Below are positions 14,742 to 21,392 of a DNA stretch of 21,392 nucleotides, one piece after another. The position numbers were made by a program, and so were the translations under genes. The notes beneath the pieces are model-generated. The model had not been told where the DNA came from and searched no databases. It was given only the letters and a program-made list of their open reading frames with translations. The stretch comes from CAZBWP01 sp964630265 (GTDB taxonomy: Bacteria > Pseudomonadota > Alphaproteobacteria > Rhodospirillales > Defluviicoccaceae), in the NCBI GenBank assembly GCA_964630265.1, contig CAZVRW010000057.1:1-21392 (forward strand), read 5' to 3'. Positions within the stretch are counted from its first letter, which is position 1, and each line of letters starts with the position of its first letter.

Positions 14742-17390
14742 ATGGAAGCAGCGCAGGCGCCTCGCGACGATCGGGACGGAGCGATGCCGCGGTCCGGCTC
14801 ATCTGGCGTCTTGCCGGGGCGGCGGCGGGACAAGAAAACCGCGCGCTCGGTCATCATCGGCGAGAAGATCGCCAACTACGGGATCACCGCGGGTGGGCTG
14901 CTGGTCATTCTCGCCGTGGTCGGGATCATGGTGTTCCTCGTCCGCGTCGCCCTGCCGCTGGCCTCGGGCGGCACCGTCGAAGCCCATCGGACCTTCTCCG
15001 TCCAACCGCCAAAGCCTTTGGCGTGGATCAACGCAGATGAATATCGGACGCTCGGCATCCGCGTGACCGCCGACGGCTTGGTCAGTTCCTTTCATTTGGC
15101 CACCGGTCAGCCGGTCAGCGCCGATACCCTGGACTTTGGCGGCGACATCGCGACCGCCGTCGGCGGTGTGGTCACCCGCGATCAAGTGGCCTTCGGTTTC
15201 GCTAACGGCACGGTCCGCTTCGGCAACGTCGGGTTCAAGGTCGATGTCCTCCCGGCCAGCGCGTTGCCGCCCGATGCGCGGCCGCTGGACGAGCGGGACT
15301 TCCTTGGCGACGGCGCGGTGTATTCCCTGTTGCCGGGCAACCAAGTGCGCCGCGTCGCGCTGGTGGCCTCCGTGGGCGAGCCGCAAAAGGTGTCCGAGGC
15401 GCCGATTATCGCCCTCGGCTTCCGGGTTGGCGGCACCGTCGAGCGTCCGACGCGGTCGTTCGTCACCTTCGATGCGACCGGTGTCGGCCGGCTCAACCGC
15501 GCCGAGACGCGGGTCAATCTGCTCACCCGCAAGGAGGCCACGACCCTCCGTTCGGCCGAGCTGCCGGGTTTACCACCGGAGACCGAGGTGACCGACGTGC
15601 AGATGACCTCGCAGGCCGACGCCGTCTATGTCGCCTCGGCGGCCGGCACGCTGTTTCGCTTCGACACACGGAACTTCGACGCTCCCGTGCTCGCCGAAAC
15701 GCAGCAGGTGTTTCCGGGGGGTGTTCGGATCACCGCTTTGGAGTTTCTCGTCGGCGATCAGGCGCTGGTCGTTGCCGGCTCGAATGGCGCCGTCGATGTC
15801 TTTTTCCGCCTGCAGACGGAAGGCGCCGACACGGCGGACGGTTACCAAATGGTGCGCGCGCGCAGCCATCGGCCGCACGGCTCGGCCGTCGTCGACCTCG
15901 CCGTCAGCGAGCGCTCCAAGTCGCTCATCACCCAATCGGCGGATGGCGAGGTCTGGGTGCGCCATTCGACCAGCGATCAAGTCCTCTTCGAGTTCGTAAA
16001 GGAGGGCGAATGGAGCGGATCCTCGACGATCATGCTGACGCCGCGCATCGACGGCGCGGTGATCGTTGACGATTCCGGCAGTGTCAACTTCTGGGCCTTC
16101 AAGTTCCCCCATCCGGAAACGACCCTGCAAACCATCTTCGGCAAGGTCTGGTACGAGGGCTACGCGGAGCCCAGCTTCACTTGGCAGTCGTCCTCCGGCA
16201 CCGATGTCTTCGAGCCGAAGTTCTCCCTCGTACCCTTGACTTTCGGCACCGTGAAGGCGACCGTGTATTCGTTGCTCTTTGCCGTCCCCATCGCCTTGCT
16301 GGGCGCCATCTACACGTCGGAGTTCGTCGATCGGCGGGTGCGGGCCACCGTCAAACCGGTTCTCGAAATGATGGAGGCGCTGCCGACGGTGATCCTCGGT
16401 TTCATCGCCGCCCTGATCCTGGCGCCGTTGGTCGAGGACTGGGTGGCCGCCGTCCTGCTCGGCTTCATTGCCCTGCCGCTTGGCCTGATGCTCGCTGCCT
16501 ATCTCTGGCAAATGTTGCCGGCGCGCCTCGCCCTCAAGCTGGACGGCCTGCCCAAATTCGGTTTCATGTTCGTTGTCATCGGCGTCTTCGGCTGGCTGTC
16601 CTTCCGGATGGGTCCCGCCTTCGAGCACGTGTTCTTTGCCGGCGATCTCAAGGCGTGGGCGCACGGAACGATCGGCACCAGCCAACCGTTTCTCGCCTTT
16701 CTGTTGTTCCCGTTGTCGCTGTTCTTCGCCTCTTTCGTGTTCCGGCGCCTTTTGGGCGAACGCTGGCGCATGGTGCTGCGCCGCGCCGGCAAGCATCGCG
16801 CCGGGATGTTCGACTTCGTCCGTTGGCTGGTGGTGTTGGCCCTGGCCGCAATCGTCAGTCTGAGCGTCGCTTCGCTGATGGTGTCCATCGGCCTGGATCC
16901 GCGGGGCGGCGTCGTCGATACCTATGTCCAGCGAAATGCGCTGGTGGTCGGCTTCGTCATGGGCTTTGCCGTCATTCCGACCATCTACACGCTCGCCGAG
17001 GACGCCCTCAACTCCGTCCCGTCGCACCTGCGTGGCGCGAGTCTCGCCGCCGGCGCGACGCCGTGGCAGACGGCGATCTGGGTGATCCTGCCGACGGCGA
17101 TGAGCGGGGTTTTCGCGGCGGTGATGATCGGCATGGGCCGGGCCGTCGGGGAAACGATGATCGTCGTCATGGCCGCCGGCAATACCCCGATTCTCGACTG
17201 GAACATCTTCAACGGCTTGCGGACCTTGTCCGCCAACATCGCCGTCGAGTTGCCCGAGGCGGTGCAGGACGGCACCCTCTATCGGATGCTGTTCCTGGCG
17301 GGCCTCACCCTCTTCATCTTGACCTTCTTCATCAACACGATCGCGGAGATCATCCGGCTGCGCTTCCGCAAGCGCGCCTTCCAACTCTAG
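14742..17390 (+). CDS. pstC: PstC, phosphate ABC transporter permease with a large periplasmic insert
   Basis: The 882-residue protein is far longer than E. coli PstC (about 319). A polar N-terminus precedes a first membrane segment (about 46-70). A soluble region of about 420 residues follows, beta-rich with repeated short hydrophobic stretches, then a permease core starting near residue 502 (FGTVKATVYSLLFAVPIALLG). The core has the ABC contact motif LRGASLAAGATPWQTAIWVILP near 763-784 and several more membrane segments. Enlarged PstC proteins exist in several proteobacteria, for example Pseudomonas (about 680 residues). It pairs with PstA to move phosphate from PstS. ATG 14742 is the most reasonable start; ATG 14784 and TTG 14712 are alternatives, and ribosome sites are weak. 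Confidence 0.85.
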   Translation: MEAAQAPRDDRDGAMPRSGSSGVLPGRRRDKKTARSVIIGEKIANYGITAGGLLVILAVVGIMVFLVRVALPLASGGTVEAHRTFSVQPPKPLAWINADEYRTLGIRVTADGLVSSFHLATGQPVSADTLDFGGDIATAVGGVVTRDQVAFGFANGTVRFGNVGFKVDVLPASALPPDARPLDERDFLGDGAVYSLLPGNQVRRVALVASVGEPQKVSEAPIIALGFRVGGTVERPTRSFVTFDATGVGRLNRAETRVNLLTRKEATTLRSAELPGLPPETEVTDVQMTSQADAVYVASAAGTLFRFDTRNFDAPVLAETQQVFPGGVRITALEFLVGDQALVVAGSNGAVDVFFRLQTEGADTADGYQMVRARSHRPHGSAVVDLAVSERSKSLITQSADGEVWVRHSTSDQVLFEFVKEGEWSGSSTIMLTPRIDGAVIVDDSGSVNFWAFKFPHPETTLQTIFGKVWYEGYAEPSFTWQSSSGTDVFEPKFSLVPLTFGTVKATVYSLLFAVPIALLGAIYTSEFVDRRVRATVKPVLEMMEALPTVILGFIAALILAPLVEDWVAAVLLGFIALPLGLMLAAYLWQMLPARLALKLDGLPKFGFMFVVIGVFGWLSFRMGPAFEHVFFAGDLKAWAHGTIGTSQPFLAFLLFPLSLFFASFVFRRLLGERWRMVLRRAGKHRAGMFDFVRWLVVLALAAIVSLSVASLMVSIGLDPRGGVVDTYVQRNALVVGFVMGFAVIPTIYTLAEDALNSVPSHLRGASLAAGATPWQTAIWVILPTAMSGVFAAVMIGMGRAVGETMIVVMAAGNTPILDWNIFNGLRTLSANIAVELPEAVQDGTLYRMLFLAGLTLFILTFFINTIAEIIRLRFRKRAFQL

Positions 17391-17404
17391 GGTTTGGTAC
17401 GACA

Positions 17405-19147
17405 ATGATGGACAGCAGCGCCCCCGAAACCGCACCGGTCGACGCCGAGCGTCGCGGCCGCCCCGTCAGAACGTACACGGCGGATCTCGCCGCCATCGGT
17501 GAGCCGGCCCTCTGGGGGATGGGTGGCGCGCTCGCCATCGGCATCATCCTGATCGCCGGCTTTCTCGCCATGATCTTCTGGAACGGGATCACCACGTTCT
17601 GGCCGAAACCGATCGTCGTTGTGACCCTGAACGACGGTAGCAAGGTCGCCGGCGAGCCCAGCCGCGACAACGTCTTCCGCGTCGGTCCCGAACTGCTGGC
17701 GACACTTTCGCCGGAGACGCGCGCGGAGATCGCGGCGGCCGACGGCTTGGCGCACCGGACCATGTTCCGGATCGGCAACTATGACCTCTACAACGAGGAC
17801 TTCCGCTGGGTTTCCGACTTCGAGATCGCCGAAACGGAGCGGCCGAAAGACTTCTATTTCTTCGAGCGGCAGGAGTGGGGGCCGTTCGTCGGCCGGATTG
17901 CCGGCCTCTATCTCAACGATCAGCCGGTCGACGTGGCGAGCCTGCGCTTCGAAGACATCCGGGCCGCGCAGCGCGAGGCGCGGCAACGGTTCCAGCGGAT
18001 CCGGACCATCGAGCGCAGCGACATCGGCGCCATCAATCACCGCATGGAAAAAGAGCGCCTGTCGCTGCGGCGCGCCGAGATCCGCCACGGCGTCGAGTCG
18101 GACGAGTACCGGGCGGTGGCAAGCGAGGTGCAGCCGCGCATCGACGCGTTGCAGCAAGAGTATCAGGCGCTGGCCGATCGGGCGGCCGAGATCCGCGCGG
18201 TCGACCAACTCGACCGCATCGTTCTCGAGGAAATCGGCGGCCGGACCAAGGAGCTGAGCCTCTCGACGATCGTTCGCTTCTACCCCGCAAACGATCTCTC
18301 GGCATTGGATCGACTCGGCATCTATGGCTCGCGCTGGGCGGAGTTCCTGACCAGCGAGCCCCGCGAGGCGAATACCGAGGGCGGCGTGCTGCCGGCGATC
18401 TTCGGCACCGTGGCGATGACCTTGATCATGGTCGTCTTCGTCGCCCCCTTCGGGGTCGTAACGGCACTTTACCTGCGCGAGTACGCCCGCCAAGGGCGGC
18501 TCGTGTCGGCGGTACGGATCGCCGTCAACAACCTTGCGGGCGTCCCCTCGATCGTCTATGGCGTGTTCGGCCTTGGTTTTTTCGCCTATACCATGGGCGT
18601 GACCATTGACCAGCTGTTCTTTTTGGAGCGGCTGCCGAACCCGACCTTCGGGACCGGCGGCATTCTCTGGGCGTCGTTGACCCTGGCCTTACTGACGGTG
18701 CCGGTGGTGATCGTCGCCAGCGAAGAGGCGCTGTCGGCGGTGCCGCGCTCGATGCGTGAAGGCTCGCTCGCCTGTGGCGCGTCGAAGTGGCAGACGATCC
18801 GCTATGTCGTTCTGCCGCGTGCCATGCCGGGCGTGATGACCGGTCTGATCCTGGCGATGGCGCGCGGCGCCGGCGAGGTGGCGCCATTGATGCTGATCGG
18901 CGTCGTCAAGCTGGCGCCGGAGCTGCCCATCGACGGGTTCTTCCCGTTCGTCCACCTGGAGCGCAGCTTCATGCATTTGGGCTTCCACATCTTCGACGTC
19001 GGCTTTCAGTCGCGCAACTCCGAAGCCGGCAAGCCGATGGTGTTCGTCACCACGCTGCTGTTGCTGGCGCTGATCGTGCTGATGAATTCGAGCGCGATTT
19101 ACATCCGCAATCGATTGAAGCGAAAATTCGCCACTGGCCAGTTCTGA
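17405..19147 (+). CDS. pstA: PstA, phosphate ABC transporter permease with a coiled-coil insert
   Basis: The 580-residue protein is about twice the length of E. coli PstA. One membrane segment (about 36-60) is followed by a soluble region of roughly 270 residues. That region includes a charged, Arg/Glu/Gln-rich helical stretch (about 184-276) likely to form a coiled coil. The permease core begins near 334 (GTVAMTLIMVVFVAPFGVV), with NLAGVPSIVYGVFGLGFF and the ABC contact loop MREGSLACGASKWQTIRYVVLP. It forms the channel with PstC and is driven by PstB. ATG 17405 lies 14 bases after the pstC stop; 17408 is an alternative, and no strong ribosome site is seen. The insert probably packs against the PstC insert in the periplasm. 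Confidence 0.87.
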   Translation: MMDSSAPETAPVDAERRGRPVRTYTADLAAIGEPALWGMGGALAIGIILIAGFLAMIFWNGITTFWPKPIVVVTLNDGSKVAGEPSRDNVFRVGPELLATLSPETRAEIAAADGLAHRTMFRIGNYDLYNEDFRWVSDFEIAETERPKDFYFFERQEWGPFVGRIAGLYLNDQPVDVASLRFEDIRAAQREARQRFQRIRTIERSDIGAINHRMEKERLSLRRAEIRHGVESDEYRAVASEVQPRIDALQQEYQALADRAAEIRAVDQLDRIVLEEIGGRTKELSLSTIVRFYPANDLSALDRLGIYGSRWAEFLTSEPREANTEGGVLPAIFGTVAMTLIMVVFVAPFGVVTALYLREYARQGRLVSAVRIAVNNLAGVPSIVYGVFGLGFFAYTMGVTIDQLFFLERLPNPTFGTGGILWASLTLALLTVPVVIVASEEALSAVPRSMREGSLACGASKWQTIRYVVLPRAMPGVMTGLILAMARGAGEVAPLMLIGVVKLAPELPIDGFFPFVHLERSFMHLGFHIFDVGFQSRNSEAGKPMVFVTTLLLLALIVLMNSSAIYIRNRLKRKFATGQF

Positions 19148-19195
19148 GCATGGCTCATGTTGAACCGGTCCAATTTTGAATGAGGAGAGGGATCC

Positions 19196-20026
19196 ATGGT
19201 CGCCGCTGCGGCAACGATTGAACCCCAAATCGACTTTCCGCCGACATCCTACCACTTGTCAACCGGGCCCGAGGGGGCGGCCATCAGCATCGCCGATTTC
19301 GATCTCTGGTATGGCCGGGCGCAGGCCTTGTTCGACGTGACGATGGAGATACAGAAGGGCTTCGTCACGGCGTTGATCGGACCTTCGGGGTGCGGCAAGT
19401 CGACGCTGCTTCGGTGCTTCAATCGGATGAACGATCTGATCGACAGCGTGCGCGTCGACGGGCGCATGACCATCGGCGACCAGGACATTTACGGCGCGGG
19501 CCTTGACATCATTGCGCTACGCAAACGCATGGGCATGGTCTTCCAGAAACCGAACCCCTTCGCCATGTCGATCTTCGACAACGTCATCTACCCGCTGCGG
19601 GTCGACGGCGTCACCAATCGCAAGGAACTCCAGGAAACCTGTGAGCGGGCGCTGCACGGCGCCGCCCTGTGGGACGAGGTCAAGGACCGCATCAACGAAA
19701 GCGCGCTCGGCCTCTCGGGTGGGCAGCAGCAGCGCTTGTGCATCGCCCGCGCCATCGCGTCGGACCCGGAGGTGCTGTTGATGGACGAGCCGTGTTCGGC
19801 GCTGGATCCCATCGCCACCGCGCGCATCGAGGACCTGATCGCCGACCTGAAGGGCCACTACACCATCGTCATCGTTACCCACAACATGCAGCAGGCAGCC
19901 AGGGTCTCGGACAATACGGCCTTCATGTATTTGGGGCGTCTGATCGAATACGGGAATACCGACGAGATTTTCACGGCGCCAAAGCTCGACCGGACCCAGG
20001 ATTATGTCACCGGTCGCTTCGGTTGA
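19196..20026 (+). CDS. pstB: PstB, phosphate transport ATPase
   Basis: The 276-residue ABC ATPase has Walker A GPSGCGKST (62-70), the Q-loop MVFQKPNPF, the signature LSGGQ (173-177), Walker B LLMDEP (194-199), a D-loop SALDP and the switch histidine in VTHN (His229). MVFQKPNPFAMSIFDNVIYPLR and the CFNRMNDLID segment are typical of PstB. It powers phosphate uptake through PstC-PstA and takes part with PhoU in signalling phosphate status. The N-terminal extension of about 25 residues is ordinary. ATG 19196 follows a strong GAGGAGAGG ribosome site. The gene begins 48 bases after pstA and ends 26 bases before phoU. Confidence 0.95.
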   Translation: MVAAAATIEPQIDFPPTSYHLSTGPEGAAISIADFDLWYGRAQALFDVTMEIQKGFVTALIGPSGCGKSTLLRCFNRMNDLIDSVRVDGRMTIGDQDIYGAGLDIIALRKRMGMVFQKPNPFAMSIFDNVIYPLRVDGVTNRKELQETCERALHGAALWDEVKDRINESALGLSGGQQQRLCIARAIASDPEVLLMDEPCSALDPIATARIEDLIADLKGHYTIVIVTHNMQQAARVSDNTAFMYLGRLIEYGNTDEIFTAPKLDRTQDYVTGRFG

Positions 20027-20052
20027 GCAAAGATTGCGAAGGATTATCGCCG

Positions 20053-20730
20053 ATGACCACCGACCACACTCTCAAGGCATTTGACGAGGGACTTGCGACC
20101 TTGCGTGGCCTGATCGCCACCTTGGGCGATACCGTTCGCGAACAGGTACAACAGTCGATGACGGCGCTGCTCGACGGCGACCGGCAGGCGGCCGAAACCG
20201 TTATCGAAACCGATGCGGCGGCGGATGCCATCGAGATGGAGTTACATGCCGAGGTGGTCCGCCTGATTGCCCGCTATCAGGCGATGGCCGGCGATCTGCG
20301 CGAGATCGTCGCCGCCGAACGAATGGCCTCCAACCTGGAGCGGATTGGCGATCACGCCAAGAGTATTGCCAAGCGGGCGATCGTCCTCGGCGAACCCGCG
20401 CCAGACACTATCGCCGGGATGCTCAAGCGCTATTCCGATGAGATCCAGGGGATCCTCGCTGCCGTCCTTGATGCTTATCGGAACCGCGATGTCGACCAAG
20501 CCAATGACGTTTGGTTGGCAGATGCAACGCTGGACGAATATTACGACGACTTCTTCCACCGAGTGTTGTCGGCGATGCAGGATGGACGCGAGCAGATCCT
20601 GATCGGCACCCACATGCTTTTCGTTGCCAAGAGCCTGGAACGGATCGGCGACCACGCCACCAATATCGCTGAGGACATCCGCTTCATGGTCACCGGCCAA
20701 TTGACGCAGCGCCAACGCAGGACAGCGTGA
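20053..20730 (+). CDS. phoU: PhoU, phosphate-signalling regulator
   Basis: The 225-residue all-helical protein has two PhoU repeats. Each carries the E/DxxxD metal-binding motif: MASNLERIGDHAKSIAKRA near residue 93 and AKSLERIGDHATNIAEDI near 193. PhoU links the Pst transporter to the PhoR kinase, keeping the Pho regulon off when phosphate is ample, and limits Pst flux. ATG 20053 has AAGGA about ten bases upstream. The stop overlaps a GTG (GTGA) that could start the following PhoB-like gene, so the two are coupled. No PhoR gene is in the window. Confidence 0.95.
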   Translation: MTTDHTLKAFDEGLATLRGLIATLGDTVREQVQQSMTALLDGDRQAAETVIETDAAADAIEMELHAEVVRLIARYQAMAGDLREIVAAERMASNLERIGDHAKSIAKRAIVLGEPAPDTIAGMLKRYSDEIQGILAAVLDAYRNRDVDQANDVWLADATLDEYYDDFFHRVLSAMQDGREQILIGTHMLFVAKSLERIGDHATNIAEDIRFMVTGQLTQRQRRTA

Positions 20731-20795
20731 ACCGAGGAGTGCCAATCCCCGACGGGGCCGCCCATTCAGCGATGGGAGCAGGCAGGATATTGCCC

Positions 20796-21137
20796 ATGCA
20801 CCGGATGAAGATCGGACCTCGAACGAGACAGATGAGGGCGTCCGGGTCTTTGCGGTTTGCTGATGTGGTCGTCAATGTCGCGGCGTGGCGCGTGTACCGG
20901 GGCGACCAGGAACTGACCTTGCCGCCCACCGAATACCAGTTGCTGTGTTTCTTGATGCGGAACCCCATGCAGGCGTTCTCTCGCGGCGAGATCATTGCCG
21001 GCGTTTGGCCGAGCGACCGCGTGATCGACGAGCGGACCGTCGACGTCCACATTGCCCGATTGCGGCGGTGCCTGTCCCAGCACGGGCAAGACCCGCTGAT
21101 TCGAACGGTTCGCACGGTCGGCTATTCGCTGGGTTAG
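20796..21137 (+). CDS. PhoB-like winged-helix protein lacking the receiver domain
   Basis: The product has 113 residues (136 if started at GTG 20727, which overlaps phoU). The only domain is an OmpR/PhoB winged helix: LTLPPTEYQLLCFLMRNPMQAFSRGEIIAGVWPSD, the recognition helix in RVIDERTVDVHIARLRRCL, then the wing IRTVRTVGYSLG. This is close to the C-terminal half of PhoB. The phosphorylated receiver domain (about 120 residues) is missing and phoU sits directly upstream, so it is not hidden nearby. ATG 20796 has AGGA eight bases upstream; GTG 20727 has AGGA only four bases upstream. It may bind Pho boxes without phosphorylation, act as a competitor of full PhoB, or be a remnant. Codon use resembles its neighbours, and the frame is intact. 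Confidence 0.75.
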   Translation: MHRMKIGPRTRQMRASGSLRFADVVVNVAAWRVYRGDQELTLPPTEYQLLCFLMRNPMQAFSRGEIIAGVWPSDRVIDERTVDVHIARLRRCLSQHGQDPLIRTVRTVGYSLG

Positions 21138-21392
21138 CCGACGAGCCAGCCACCGGAGCAGTCGGCGGCCCGTTTGTTTGGTCCGCAGTCCGCTCGCCGG
21201 CTCGCGCACCGACCAAGGCGAGCCGACAGATGCACTTGCCTCCTGCCCCAAGTCATGACAGCACATGGCACGTCCGAACCGGGTGCCGGACGCGAACCAG
21301 CGCCGCGGTGACCTCCATCCGAGAGGCGGCGCTGGAATGCGCGCTGGCGGCTGGTTGCAAAGCCGCCGCTGTCGACGTAAGACAAAATCTTA
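21138..21392. other. No gene seen; possible terminator hairpin
   Basis: The 255 bases after the PhoB-like gene show no coding sequence I can support. An inverted repeat CGGCTCGC (21198-21205) with GCGAGCCG (21218-21225), 12-base loop, could end the pst transcript, but no T-tract follows. The last bases are slightly AT-richer and may lead into a promoter or gene beyond the window. Confidence 0.35.

Noticed and set aside
15570..17435. Open frame of 621 codons on the minus strand opposite pstC
   Set aside because: Rich in Gln/His/Arg/Asp with no fold-like pattern, and antisense to a clear permease.
1..21392. tRNA, rRNA, CRISPR arrays or insertion sequences
   Set aside because: None was seen: no repeat-spacer pattern, no transposase-like frame and no recognisable RNA gene.

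Overview
This is a GC-rich proteobacterial window, most likely from an alphaproteobacterium. I base that on the very high GC, the gene content, an AioB Rieske protein without the disulfide cysteines (as in alphaproteobacterial AioB), and the pst-phoU-phoB order. I cannot name a genus. Its theme is arsenic respiration placed beside phosphate acquisition.

Layout. At 2-139 is the truncated end of a phage Rz1-like spanin lipoprotein, at what may be the island edge. At 153-6997, minus strand, is a six-gene operon: arxB'-arxA-arxB-arxC-arxD, then a small membrane-anchored c-type cytochrome. This is the anaerobic, ArxA-type arsenite oxidase of the DMSO reductase superfamily. At 6998-7721 is a gene-poor, AT-rich region with the likely arx promoter, a decayed YqeB/XdhC-like molybdenum-hydroxylase accessory pseudogene, and the arsR operator. 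At 7722-9928, plus strand, is an ars operon: arsR, an ArsP-type permease, a thioredoxin-fold CxxC protein and a DUF4405-like membrane protein. At 10113-13192, minus strand, is aioBA, the classical periplasmic arsenite oxidase. At 13361-13415 are five sequence repeats spaced 11 bp apart that look like an extended Pho box. They lie in the divergent region between aioB and pstS. At 13580-21137, plus strand, is pstS-pstC-pstA-pstB-phoU, followed by a PhoB-like protein that has only the DNA-binding domain. The last 255 bases hold no gene I can support.

How they fit together. Arx (Tat-exported ArxA with FeS subunits, NrfD-type quinone anchor and chaperone) and Aio (Rieske plus molybdopterin subunit) both oxidise arsenite to arsenate in the periplasm. 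Having both would let the cell use arsenite as an electron donor across oxygen conditions. Arsenate competes with phosphate, so the neighbouring high-affinity Pst system and its Pho box make biological sense. The arsR operon supplies an arsenite-responsive repressor and an organoarsenical-type permease. Not visible here are ArxXSR/AioXSR sensors, arsC, acr3/arsB, an aio-linked cytochrome c, PhoR, or a full-length PhoB.

The most notable points are the two unrelated arsenite oxidases in one 13 kb stretch, the receiver-less PhoB, the five-repeat Pho box shared with aioBA, the PstS pocket with serines where E. coli has phosphate-contacting aspartates, and the pseudogene with an in-frame stop. Functions come from motif recognition by eye; no database search was run.
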